Assembly (NCBI GenBank): GCA_030045295.1 | Contig: JASIGD010000542.1 | Span: forward strand, 1-12,876 | Length of the DNA stretch: 12,876 nucleotides | Direction of reading: 5' to 3' | From: Streptosporangiaceae bacterium | GTDB lineage: Bacteria; Actinomycetota; Actinomycetes; Streptosporangiales; Streptosporangiaceae | Part shown: positions 1 through 7,417 of the stretch, one piece after another | Position numbering within the stretch: the stretch's first letter is position 1 | Layout: every line of letters starts with the position of its first letter | Made by a program: the position numbers and the translations under genes | Notes under the pieces: generated by a model | Told to the model about the DNA's origin: nothing | Seen by the model: the letters and a program-made list of their open reading frames with translations, nothing else | The model's database searches: none

Positions 1-2042
1 GGGCCGTCCGCGCGAGGCCGGCCGTCCGCCTGGGCCGGGACGGCCCGCCCGGGCTTTTCTTCCCCGTTGACCTGGGGTTCTTGCCAGACGCGGATCCGGT
101 TCTGCACGTCGAACGGGATGATGGTGGCCGCGGCGTTCGGTACCCGGCTCACCGCGCCGGCCATCTTGTCCGCCGTCCGGTCGTGCAGCAGCCTGCCGGC
201 CAGGGCCGAGTAGCTGCGCCTGGGCAGGATCGCGGTCACCTGCGTACCGGGCGTCTCAGCTTCCTGGCTGACCAGGTCGGCGGCGGCGCGGGCCACCCTG
301 CGATCGGGACAGTCGACGAAGTCGAGCGGCACGTTGCGCACGGGCCGCCACGCGGCGCGCAGCCGCTCGGCCCGCTCGGTATCGATCACGAAGTGCACCG
401 CGCGCAGCGTCGTGGGCCGCAGGCTTCTCGCGTACCGCAGCGCCGCGATCGTGGACAGGTCGAAGTCGTCCACGAACACGATGACCACCCGCCGGGAGTA
501 GTTCGGCGGGTTCGGCGCCAGGCCGGCCGCGCGGCGGTCCTCGATGCGCTGCAGTACCCCGGCCTCGGCGCGGTACTCACGGTTGAGCCGGATCAGCGCG
601 AATACCAGCACCGGGAAGATCAGCAGGATCAGCCAGGCGCCCTCCTTGAACTTCACCACCGCGAAGACCAGCACGACGATCGAGGTCGTCACCCCGGCGG
701 AGAAGTTGATGACCAGCTTGTGCCGCCAGCCCGGCTCCTTCTGCCTGACGTGGTACCTGGCCATGCCGAACCCGGCCATCGAGAAGGCGGTGAACACGCC
801 GATCGCGTAGAACGGCACGAGGGCGTTCACGTTGGAGCCGACGACCCCGATCAGCGTCACGGACAGCACGGTCAGCACGATGATGCCGTTGGAGAAGACC
901 AGCCGCTGGCCGCGCTTCATCATCCACCGCGGCAGGAAGGAGTCTTCGGCGACGAAGCTGGTCAGGAACGGGAAGCCGTTGAAACTCGTGTTGCCGCCGG
1001 TGTAGAGGATCAGCGCGGTCGCCGCCTGCACCACGAAGAACATGAAGTGCGCGCTGGACCCGAACACCATGTCGGCTTCCTGCGAGATCACGGTCGGGAA
1101 GCCGGCCAGGTACGGGGCGGCGTGGGTCAGGTGCGCCAGCCAGGAGATGCCGGCCACCAGCGTGCCGAGGATCAGCCCCTCCATGACCAGGACCCGGCGG
1201 GCGTTGCGGCCCTCGGGGGGCCTGAACGCGCTGACCGCGTTGGACACCGCCTCGATGCCGGTCAGCGACGAACCGCCGTTGGCGAACGCCTTCAGCAGGG
1301 TGAAGATCAGGAACAACGTGGTATAGCCGGCGGCGCCGGAGCCGATTCCGTAAAGCCCGTGCAGGTCGTGCACGTTCTGCTGCGGCAGAGTGCCGGCCGC
1401 CTGGCGGATCAGCCCGACCACGATCATCAAGATGACCGACGAGGCGAACAGGTAGGTAGGCAGCGCGAATATCTTGCCTGCCTCCCGGATGCCGCGCAGG
1501 TTGCCGTAGCACATCACCAGGATGACGCCGATGGATATCCATCTCGTATAAGGACCGATAACGGGAAACGTGGAGGCCACCGCCGCGGTGCCGGCCGCGA
1601 TCTGCACCGCCACCGTGACCACGTAGTCGATCAGCAGCGCCACGGCGGCCACCTGCGCGATCCGCGGCCCGAAGTTCTCCCTGGCCACCACGTAGGACCC
1701 GCCGGCCCGGGTGTAGACCGTGACCACCTCGCGGTAGGAGAGCACGACCAGCAGCATGACGAACAAGATCACCCCGGTCATCGGGATGATGAGGCTGAAG
1801 GCGGCCAAGCCGAAGATCGGCATCAGCACGATCAGGATTTCTTCGGTGCCGTAGGCCGAGGACGAGATGCCGTCCGGGGACAGCACGCCCAGCGCGAGGG
1901 TTTTCGACAGCCGCTGCTCGCGGAGCTGGTCGTTGACCATCGGGGGCCCGAGCAGGCGGCGTTTCGTGTTGTACCAGAAACTCTCCGGCAGGTCGTTCGC
2001 CTGGCCGCCCTCAAGCAAGCCAGCCGCCTTGCGTACGGCCAC
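1..2042 (-). CDS. KimA-like APC-superfamily potassium transporter, 3' end cut by window edge
   Basis: The frame is open from a GTG at 2042 to the left edge, giving 680 codons with no stop or frameshift when read through by hand. It resembles KimA of Bacillus subtilis, a high-affinity H+-coupled K+ importer of the plasma membrane. The TM1 motif LSPDGISSSAYGTEEIL (about residues 54-70) and LLIDYVVTV (about 137-145) match KimA, including the acidic and Tyr residues I recall as K+ ligands (here D57, Y64, D139, Y140). About 12 membrane segments fill residues 70-480. A soluble domain of roughly 170 residues follows, with FVDDFDLSTIAALRYARSL and LPRRSYSALAGRLLHDRTADK. A polar Gly/Pro/Ala-rich tail then runs off the window, so a further domain cannot be excluded. 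The GTG was chosen because it aligns with the start of the paralogue at 7417 and has a GAAGG about 10 nt upstream. It is divergent from the KdpD-like gene. Some annotations would call it an amino acid permease; the family call is firm and the K+ substrate is inferred. Confidence 0.88.
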   Translation of the reverse strand, partial: MAVRKAAGLLEGGQANDLPESFWYNTKRRLLGPPMVNDQLREQRLSKTLALGVLSPDGISSSAYGTEEILIVLMPIFGLAAFSLIIPMTGVILFVMLLVVLSYREVVTVYTRAGGSYVVARENFGPRIAQVAAVALLIDYVVTVAVQIAAGTAAVASTFPVIGPYTRWISIGVILVMCYGNLRGIREAGKIFALPTYLFASSVILMIVVGLIRQAAGTLPQQNVHDLHGLYGIGSGAAGYTTLFLIFTLLKAFANGGSSLTGIEAVSNAVSAFRPPEGRNARRVLVMEGLILGTLVAGISWLAHLTHAAPYLAGFPTVISQEADMVFGSSAHFMFFVVQAATALILYTGGNTSFNGFPFLTSFVAEDSFLPRWMMKRGQRLVFSNGIIVLTVLSVTLIGVVGSNVNALVPFYAIGVFTAFSMAGFGMARYHVRQKEPGWRHKLVINFSAGVTTSIVVLVFAVVKFKEGAWLILLIFPVLVFALIRLNREYRAEAGVLQRIEDRRAAGLAPNPPNYSRRVVIVFVDDFDLSTIAALRYARSLRPTTLRAVHFVIDTERAERLRAAWRPVRNVPLDFVDCPDRRVARAAADLVSQEAETPGTQVTAILPRRSYSALAGRLLHDRTADKMAGAVSRVPNAAATIIPFDVQNRIRVWQEPQVNGEEKPGRAVPAQADGRPRADG

Positions 2043-2177
2043 CAGATACCCGCCTTCGTTCCCGGAACCTGCCCAGCAAACACAGCCTCACGGCGCGGCG
2101 CCCTGGCGGACTCCGGCGAACGCCTCTTGGTGGCGGGACCATCGGCCCGTCATCAAGCGACGTCCGCCGCGGCTCGC

Positions 2178-2213
2178 GGGAGGCCTTCGGCCATGGCCGC
2201 GTTAGCGGCTCCC
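2178..2213. other. Potential three-way-junction hairpin in the divergent leader
   Basis: GGGAG (2178-2182) can pair with CTCCC (2209-2213). Inside lie two smaller hairpins: GGCC-TTC-GGCC (2182-2192, sharing one base with the outer stem) and CCGC-GTTA-GCGG (2197-2208). Both strands can fold this way, so it could sit in the leader of either divergent gene. It matches no riboswitch family I can recognise. In GC-rich DNA such pairings arise often by chance. Confidence 0.25.
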
Positions 2214-2293
2214 AGGTTCGATTGCTTTCGTCATCCAGTCGATCAGGCTACGGGGCCGCCGGGGTCCGCAGCGTAAGCGTTCCGTCAAGCCTT

Positions 2294-2322
2294 TTGAGCT
2301 GGTCGTTAAGGATTCATAAAGA
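2294..2322 (+). promoter_or_regulatory. Candidate promoter of the KdpD-like/KdpE-like operon
   Basis: TTGAGC (2294-2299) is followed after 17 nt by TAAAGA (2317-2322), in the only AT-rich part of the intergenic region. It would give a leader of about 35 nt before the ATG at 2365. The -10 match is poor (3 of 6), so this rests mainly on position, spacing and local base composition. Confidence 0.3.
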
Positions 2323-2364
2323 TCGTTCAAACCACGCCGGAGGCCGCTATCGAATGAAGGTGAG

Positions 2365-4233
2365 ATGACTGCCCGTTACAGACCGCCCCGGCTGGAAGCG
2401 CCTTTTGCCCTGCCGGCTGGCTTCGCCGCGTTCCTGGTGGTCGGCACGGTAGCCGCCGCGCTGCACGGGCGCATGACCGCCGTCGGGGTGCTGATCGCGT
2501 GCGCCGCGGTGGCCGGGGTGATGTCCTTCGCCGCCGAGCCCATCGCGGCGATCCCGCTGGCCGGCATCGGCTGGCTCACCGCCGTCGGTTTTTCGCGTCC
2601 GCCGTACGGGCAACTGCGGCCGACCGGGACGGCTGCCGTTGACGCCGCGATCGTCGTCGCCGCGAGCGCGCTGGCGGGCTGTTGCCTGGGTCTGCTATTC
2701 CGGTGGTACGTAAAACGGCTCACACTGGTAAGCATGGGTACGTTCACCGGCCAGCGCGCCGGCCGCTCCGCGTCCCGGGGCGTCCGGAGCGGCCGGGCGA
2801 TACCGGATGCGCAACCAGGTGGCGAGACAGCGGACCTTGGGGGCGCGATTGACGTCCGGCGGCGCCTCGCCGGGGTGCTACTCGCCGCGGCCGCCCTTCC
2901 GCTGCTCACGATGGCGCTCGCGGCCGGGCGACAGCATCTGAACCTGGCCGACGACCTGCTCGTCTACCTGGTGGCCGTGGTGATCATCACGGTGGTCGGC
3001 GGCTTCTGGCCAGCCGTGCTCGCGGCCATCGCGGCCAGCCTCCTGCTCAACTGGTACTTCACCGAGCCGCTGCACACATTCACCATCGGGCAGCCGAGGG
3101 AATTGCTGGCCCTGCTGCTCTTCGTGACCGTCGCGGTAGCCGTCAGCAGCGTGGTTCACCTCGCCGCCCGGCGGGCAGTGCAGGCCGCGCGGAGCAGGGA
3201 GGAAGCGGCGGCGCTGCTCGAGCTCGCGCAGACCGTGCTGGGCGGCGCCGATTCCCCCGCGGCCATCCTCGACCACCTCACGCGGACCCACGGAGGCCAG
3301 GCCGAGCTGCAGGAAAGAAGCGCCGGCCGATGGGTACGGGTAGCGTCGAGCGCCGTCGATGGCAGCTTGCCGGCGGCCTCGCGCATCGACATTCGCAGCG
3401 ACCTGACCCTCCTGGTCACGGGGCAGGCGGCCACGGCCACGCCGGCTCTGCTGGCCGGCTATGCCGCCCAGGCCGCGGCGGCACTCGACCGCGAACGGCT
3501 GCGCACCCAGGCCGCGCAGGCCGAGGCGCTTGCCGAAGGCAATCGGATGCGAACCGCGTTGCTCGCCGCCGTCAGCCATGACCTGCGTACCCCGCTGGCG
3601 TCGATCAAGGCGAGCGTGAGCAGCCTGCGGCAGACGGACGTGCAGTGGTCCGCCGCCGACGAGGCCGACCTGCTGGCCACGATCGAGGAGAACGCGGACC
3701 GGCTGGATGCCCTCATCGGCAACCTGCTCGACATGAGCCGCCTGCACACCGGATCGTTGCAGCCGTTCCTGCGCCCTACGGCGATCGACGAGGTAGCGCC
3801 GGTCGCCCTGCTCGGGCTGGACGATGCGCCCCGCGTGGAGATGGCCGTGCCGGACGGCTTCCCGCTGGTGCTCGCCGATCCGGGGCTGCTCGAGCGGGTG
3901 CTGGCCAACCTGTTCTCGAACGCGCTGCGGCACTCGCCGCCAGCGCGGCCGCCGGAACTGCGCGCGCAGCTGCTCGACGACGTGGTGGAACTCGAGGTCG
4001 TCGACCACGGCCAAGGAGTCCCTGACGAGCAGAAGGAGCGCATCTTCGAGCCGTTCACCCGCGTCGGCGATCGCTACCCGGGCGTCGGCCTCGGTCTCGC
4101 CGTGGCCAAGGGCTTCGCGGAAGCCATGGGCGGGAGCATCACCGCGGAGGATACCCCGGGCGGCGGGCTCACGGTCAGGGTCACGCTCCCGGTGGCGAGC
4201 GGGGACAAGTCCGCGCTTGGAACGGGGTCATGA
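2365..4233 (+). CDS. kdpD: KdpD-like membrane sensor histidine kinase (DUF4118-HisKA-HATPase) lacking the KdpD/USP N-terminus
   Basis: This is a 622-residue inner-membrane histidine kinase expected to phosphorylate the response regulator that overlaps it. Residues about 12-118 form an extra hydrophobic block of about four segments, followed by a polar linker (120-165). A DUF4118-type KdpD membrane domain follows (about 168-268), with LLVYLVAVVIITVVGG and NWYFTEPLHTFTI. Then come a helical stretch and a degenerate GAF-like region (270-380), the H-box AAVSHDLRTPLASIK with H405, the N-box LANLFSNALRH with N519, the G1 motif DHGQG (D547) and GVGLGLA. Full-length KdpD is about 900 residues and begins with a Walker-type KdpD domain and a USP domain; both are absent here. 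The ATG at 2365 has AAGG-TGAG just upstream. The stop overlaps the next gene by ATGA, so the two are translationally coupled. The kinase call is secure; the stimulus (K+ or turgor) is inferred from the family and neighbours. Confidence 0.9.
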   Translation: MTARYRPPRLEAPFALPAGFAAFLVVGTVAAALHGRMTAVGVLIACAAVAGVMSFAAEPIAAIPLAGIGWLTAVGFSRPPYGQLRPTGTAAVDAAIVVAASALAGCCLGLLFRWYVKRLTLVSMGTFTGQRAGRSASRGVRSGRAIPDAQPGGETADLGGAIDVRRRLAGVLLAAAALPLLTMALAAGRQHLNLADDLLVYLVAVVIITVVGGFWPAVLAAIAASLLLNWYFTEPLHTFTIGQPRELLALLLFVTVAVAVSSVVHLAARRAVQAARSREEAAALLELAQTVLGGADSPAAILDHLTRTHGGQAELQERSAGRWVRVASSAVDGSLPAASRIDIRSDLTLLVTGQAATATPALLAGYAAQAAAALDRERLRTQAAQAEALAEGNRMRTALLAAVSHDLRTPLASIKASVSSLRQTDVQWSAADEADLLATIEENADRLDALIGNLLDMSRLHTGSLQPFLRPTAIDEVAPVALLGLDDAPRVEMAVPDGFPLVLADPGLLERVLANLFSNALRHSPPARPPELRAQLLDDVVELEVVDHGQGVPDEQKERIFEPFTRVGDRYPGVGLGLAVAKGFAEAMGGSITAEDTPGGGLTVRVTLPVASGDKSALGTGS

Positions 4234-4907
4234 CCCGGGTTCTCGTCGTCGACGACGAGCCTTCGATCCTGCGCGCGCTCCGGATCAACCTCACCGCCCG
4301 CGAGTATGACGTCAGCACCGCCATCGACGGCACCACGGGGCTCGCCGCCGTCGCCCGCGACCGTCCCGACGTGCTCATCCTGGACCTCGGGCTGCCGGAC
4401 ATGGACGGCACGGAGGTGATCCACGGCGTCCGCGGCTGGACGTCGATCCCCATCATCGTCCTGTCGGCGTGGGGGCAGGAAGGCCAGAAGGTGGCCGCGC
4501 TCGACGCCGGTGCCGACGACTACGTCACCAAGCCGTTCGGCATGGACGAACTGCTGGCGCGGTTGCGGGCCGCCGTCCGCCGCGCGTCACCCGCCCCTGA
4601 CGAGCCCGTCGTGACGACTCCGGACTTCACCGTCGACCTGGCCGCGAAGCAGGTCATGCGAACCGGCGGCGACGACGTCCGCCTGACGCCCACCGAGTGG
4701 CAGCTGCTGGAGATCCTGGTGCGGAACAGCGGGCGCCTGGTGACGCAGCGGCAGCTACTGCGCGAAGTATGGGGGCCGGCGTACGAGACGGAGAGTAATT
4801 ATCTCCGGGTCTACCTGGCTCAGCTCCGGCGCAAGCTCGAACCCGAGCCGTCACGGCCGAAGTACCTGCTGACCGAGTCCGGCATGGGCTACCGGTTCAG
4901 GCCGTGA
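4230..4907 (+). CDS. kdpE: KdpE-like OmpR/PhoB-family response regulator
   Basis: This 225-residue cytoplasmic DNA-binding regulator is the expected phosphoacceptor of the upstream kinase. The receiver domain (about 1-120) shows acidic D8/D9, the phosphoacceptor D52 in LILDLGLPDMDG, S79 in the IIVLSA strand and K101 in YVTKPF. The wing-helix effector domain (about 130-225) has LTPTEWQLLEILVRN, the recognition-helix region SNYLRVYLAQLRRKLEP, and the terminal wing YLLTESGMGYRFRP. Length and sequence fit KdpE well. The ATG lies inside the stop of the kinase gene (ATGA). No kdpFABC pump genes are in view, so the likeliest targets are the KimA-like genes on either side and possibly the divergent cation operon at 7652; this is inference. 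OmpR-family regulators bind direct repeats of about 10-11 nt. Confidence 0.93.
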   Translation: MTRVLVVDDEPSILRALRINLTAREYDVSTAIDGTTGLAAVARDRPDVLILDLGLPDMDGTEVIHGVRGWTSIPIIVLSAWGQEGQKVAALDAGADDYVTKPFGMDELLARLRAAVRRASPAPDEPVVTTPDFTVDLAAKQVMRTGGDDVRLTPTEWQLLEILVRNSGRLVTQRQLLREVWGPAYETESNYLRVYLAQLRRKLEPEPSRPKYLLTESGMGYRFRP

Positions 4908-4919
4908 CCGCGTCCTCGA

Positions 4920-4971
4920 GATCAGATTCGACCGGCGCGCCAACTGGTGATGCCGTCTGCCGGATCGGATC
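4920..4971. terminator. Weak imperfect hairpin between convergent kdpE-like and KimA-like genes
   Basis: An arm at 4920-4936 can pair with 4959-4971 through blocks of 4, 3 and 5 bp, with one mismatch, a 4-nt bulge and a loop of about 22 nt. It lies between the two convergent stops, the usual place for a shared terminator. There is no U-tract and the stem is interrupted, so support is weak. Confidence 0.22.
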
Positions 4972-7417
4972 AAACGGAGGGGAAGAGCAGTTCGTAGGCG
5001 GGATTGATCATGAACGGGTGCCCGTCGGCGCGGATGCCGACGGACCCGCGGAAGCGGACCCGGGCGCCGCATACGATGCCCGGGATGTGCGAACGGCCGT
5101 AGAACATGGCCGTGAGCTCACCGCTGCCATCGGATATCTCGCACGCCAGCACCGAATTCCGCTCGACCGGCCTGATCTCCACGACCCTGATGCGGCCTTC
5201 GATCGTCGCCCGGCCTGGTTTGGTCAGCGAGCCGATGGGCCTGACCCCGGCCACCGAGGGTGATCCACCGTCGTCCCGCGAGCGCTGACCGTTGCTGCTG
5301 CCCTGTTCCCGTCCCCGCAGCAGGCCGTCCGCCGGCGCCTTGGCTCGCGGTTCCGCGGCCGAGCCGGGCTTAGCCGCCGCGTCCGCCTCACCGGAGCTGA
5401 CGTCCCGGGCGGCGGCATCCTGGGCGGCGGCATCCTGGGCGGCGGCCGCGATCTTCGCGGCCTGGCGTTCCTGGAGCACCCGGACCCGGCTCTCGACGTC
5501 GTAGGGAACGATCGTGGCCGCCGAGCGCGGGATGCGGCTCACCACCGCGGCGATCTTGTCCGCGGTCCGGTCGTGCAGCAGCCTGCCGAGCAGCGCGGAG
5601 TAACTGCGCCGGGGCAGCACCACCGTCACGTGGGTATCGGGCTCGGCGGCCTCGCGCTCGACCAGTTCGGCCGCCGCGCGGGTCAGCCTGCGGTCCGAGA
5701 CGTCGATGAAATCGAGGGGGACACCGCGGTCGGCCCGGGTCCACTTCGCCCGGAGCTTTTCGGCGCGCACGTTGTCGATGACAAAGTGCACCGCGCGGAT
5801 CGTGGTCGGCCGCAGGCTCCTCGCGTAGCGCAGCGCGGACAGGGTGGCCAGGTCGAAGCTGTCCACGAAGACGAAGACGGTGCGCCGGCCGTAGTGCGGG
5901 GGCGGCGGCGGCTGGTTCTCGCTGAGGGCCTCCAGCACGTCGGACTCGGCGGTGTACTCGCGGTTGAGCCGGATGAGCGCCGGGACCAGGACGGCGAACA
6001 AGACGACGACGACCCAGGCGCCCTCGGTGAACTTGACCACCGCGAAGATGGCCACCACGATCGCGGTCAGCGTGCCGGCGGAAAAGTTGATGACCAGCTT
6101 GTGCCGCCAGCCCGGTTCCTTGTGGGTGACGTGGTACTTGGCCATGCCGAACCCGGCCATTGAAAAGGCGGTGAACACGCCGATGGCGTACAGCGGGACC
6201 AGGCTGTTGACGTCCGCGTCCTTGATGATCAGCAGCGCGATCGACACGATGGTCAGCACGATGATCGCGTTGGAGAACACCAGCCGGTGGCCGCGCTTGA
6301 GCAGCCACCGGGGCAGGAACGAGTCACCGGCGACGAAGCTGGTCAGGAACGGGAAGCCGTTGAAGCTGGTGTTGCCGCCGGTGTACAGGATCAGCATGGT
6401 AGCCGCCTGCACCACGAAAAACATGAAGTGCCCGGCGGACCCGAACACTATGTCCGCCTCCTGCGCCAGCACGGTCGGATAGCCGGCCGTCCGCGGGGTC
6501 GCGTGGGTGGCGTAGGCCAGCCAGGAGATGCCGGCCACCAGCGTGCCGAGAATGATGCCCTCGGTGACGAGCACCCGCCGCGCGTTGACCCCCTCAGGGG
6601 GCCGGAACGCGCCCACGGAATCGGAAACCGCCTCGATGCCGGTCAGCGACGCGCCGCCGTTGGCGAACGCGCGCAGCAGGGTGAAGATCATCGCAAAGCT
6701 GAGCAAGCCGGCGGTGCCTGAGCCGACCGGGTAGGCCCCCGGCAGCGTGTGCGGGTCGTACCGCTGGAGATCGCCCAGCGCCGCCCGGATCAGCCCGACG
6801 ACGATCATCAAGATGACCGAGCCGGCGAACAGGTAGGTCGGCACGGCGAAGGACCGGCCCGCCTCCCGGATCCCCCGCAGGTTCCCGAAACACATGAGCA
6901 GGACCACGCCGACGGTGACCTCGAGCTTGTAGGGCCCGACCGCCGGGAAGGCGGAGGCGACGGCGGCGGTGCCCGCCGCGGTCTGCACCGCCACGGTCAC
7001 CACGTAGTCGATGAGCAAGGCCACGGCGGCCACCTGCGCGATCCGCGGGCCGAAGTTCTCCCTCGCGACCACGTAAGAGCCGCCCGGCCTGATGTAGACC
7101 ATGACGATCTCGCGGTACGAGAGGACCACCAGGGTCATGACCAGAAGGATGATCAGCGTCATGGGCAGGAGCAGGGTGAACGCGGCCAGGCCGACCGCCG
7201 GCACCAGCACGATGAGGATCTCCTCGGTGCCGTAGGCGGAGGAGGAGATCCCGTCGGGGGACAGCACGCCGAGCGCGAGCGGATTGGACAGCCGCTGCTC
7301 TTCCAGGTCCTGGTTGACCAACGGCGGTCCGAGCAGCCGGCGTTTGGCCGAGTACCAGAAGGTGTCGGGTAGTCCGCTGGTTCTCTCGAGCAGGCCTGCA
7401 TCCTTGCGGGTGGCCAC
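4970..7417 (-). CDS. KimA-like potassium transporter fused to a C-terminal OB-fold domain
   Basis: This 815-residue membrane protein is a close paralogue of the transporter at 1-2042. Residues about 20-490 form the KUP/KimA-type APC core with about 12 membrane segments. D55, Y62, D137, Y138, T141, T259 and Y410 line up with positions I recall as K+ ligands in B. subtilis KimA. A cytoplasmic domain follows (about 505-645, FVFVDSFDLATLSALRYARSL). Residues about 650-725 are a low-complexity Ala/Asp/Gly/Ser linker, and about 735-812 form an OB-fold (ATIEGRIRVVEI, ISDGSGELTAMFYGRSHIPG, NPAYELL) like the small stand-alone OB protein near mycobacterial and streptomycete trk genes. KimA itself is about 600 residues, so the last 170 are extra. 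The GTG start at 7417 is preceded by GAAAGG about 11 nt upstream. It converges on the kdpE-like gene and diverges from the gene at 7652. K+ as substrate is inferred from the family; the role of the OB domain is unknown. Confidence 0.9.
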   Translation of the reverse strand: MATRKDAGLLERTSGLPDTFWYSAKRRLLGPPLVNQDLEEQRLSNPLALGVLSPDGISSSAYGTEEILIVLVPAVGLAAFTLLLPMTLIILLVMTLVVLSYREIVMVYIRPGGSYVVARENFGPRIAQVAAVALLIDYVVTVAVQTAAGTAAVASAFPAVGPYKLEVTVGVVLLMCFGNLRGIREAGRSFAVPTYLFAGSVILMIVVGLIRAALGDLQRYDPHTLPGAYPVGSGTAGLLSFAMIFTLLRAFANGGASLTGIEAVSDSVGAFRPPEGVNARRVLVTEGIILGTLVAGISWLAYATHATPRTAGYPTVLAQEADIVFGSAGHFMFFVVQAATMLILYTGGNTSFNGFPFLTSFVAGDSFLPRWLLKRGHRLVFSNAIIVLTIVSIALLIIKDADVNSLVPLYAIGVFTAFSMAGFGMAKYHVTHKEPGWRHKLVINFSAGTLTAIVVAIFAVVKFTEGAWVVVVLFAVLVPALIRLNREYTAESDVLEALSENQPPPPPHYGRRTVFVFVDSFDLATLSALRYARSLRPTTIRAVHFVIDNVRAEKLRAKWTRADRGVPLDFIDVSDRRLTRAAAELVEREAAEPDTHVTVVLPRRSYSALLGRLLHDRTADKIAAVVSRIPRSAATIVPYDVESRVRVLQERQAAKIAAAAQDAAAQDAAARDVSSGEADAAAKPGSAAEPRAKAPADGLLRGREQGSSNGQRSRDDGGSPSVAGVRPIGSLTKPGRATIEGRIRVVEIRPVERNSVLACEISDGSGELTAMFYGRSHIPGIVCGARVRFRGSVGIRADGHPFMINPAYELLFPSV
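5407..5446. repeat. 15-nt tandem repeat in the interdomain linker of the second KimA-like gene
   Basis: Two perfect copies of a 15-nt unit (5407-5421 and 5422-5436) are followed by the first 10 nt of a third. Read on the minus strand they encode the AQDAA pentapeptide repeat of the flexible linker between the transporter and the OB-fold. The multiple-of-three length keeps the frame whatever the copy number. Confidence 0.8.

Larger units (their letters stand above)
2043..2364. other. Divergent intergenic region between the first KimA-like gene and the KdpD-like kinase gene
   Basis: These 322 bases hold no convincing gene. The short antisense frames that cross it are continuations of shadows of the permease gene. 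They must carry the promoters of both divergent genes. An AT-rich island at about 2303-2331 stands out against the GC-rich surroundings and contains two TCGTT[A/C]A copies starting at 2303 and 2323, 20 nt apart. A potential branched hairpin lies at 2178-2213. I looked for a c-di-AMP (ydaO-type) riboswitch on the permease side and did not find its GGGGAACC or GGGGTGAAT blocks. Confidence 0.6.

Noticed and set aside
2165..2240. tRNA-like stretch containing GGTTCGATT
   Set aside because: The flanking bases cannot form a T-stem, and no acceptor or anticodon arm pairs around it.
2150..2260. c-di-AMP (ydaO) riboswitch upstream of the KimA-like gene
   Set aside because: B. subtilis kimA has one, and the minus strand shows CGAACC followed by GCTAAC. 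The GGGGAACC and GGGGTGAAT blocks and the GTCAGCTAACC context are missing. An Infernal search with RF00379 would settle it.
81..2276. A 731-codon plus-strand open frame over the first 2.3 kb
   Set aside because: Its protein is a His/Asp/Arg/Gln-rich shadow with no recognisable domain. The opposite strand reads as an intact KimA-like transporter matching its paralogue throughout.
2354..2368. Four-codon upstream frame (ATG AAG GTG AGA TGA) ending on the kinase start codon
   Set aside because: It could give translational coupling, but its codons are largely the ribosome binding site AAGGTGAG itself; chance is the simpler reading.
2878..4014. Long minus-strand frame opposite the kinase gene
   Set aside because: It is antisense to conserved H-box, N-box and G-box motifs and has typical shadow composition without domain content.
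1..7417. Amino acid permeases rather than K+ transporters
   Set aside because: The general APC annotation is possible, but the SPDGISSSAYGTE and LLIDY motifs, the soluble C-terminal domain and the KdpDE-like neighbours fit KimA better. Substrate still needs an assay.
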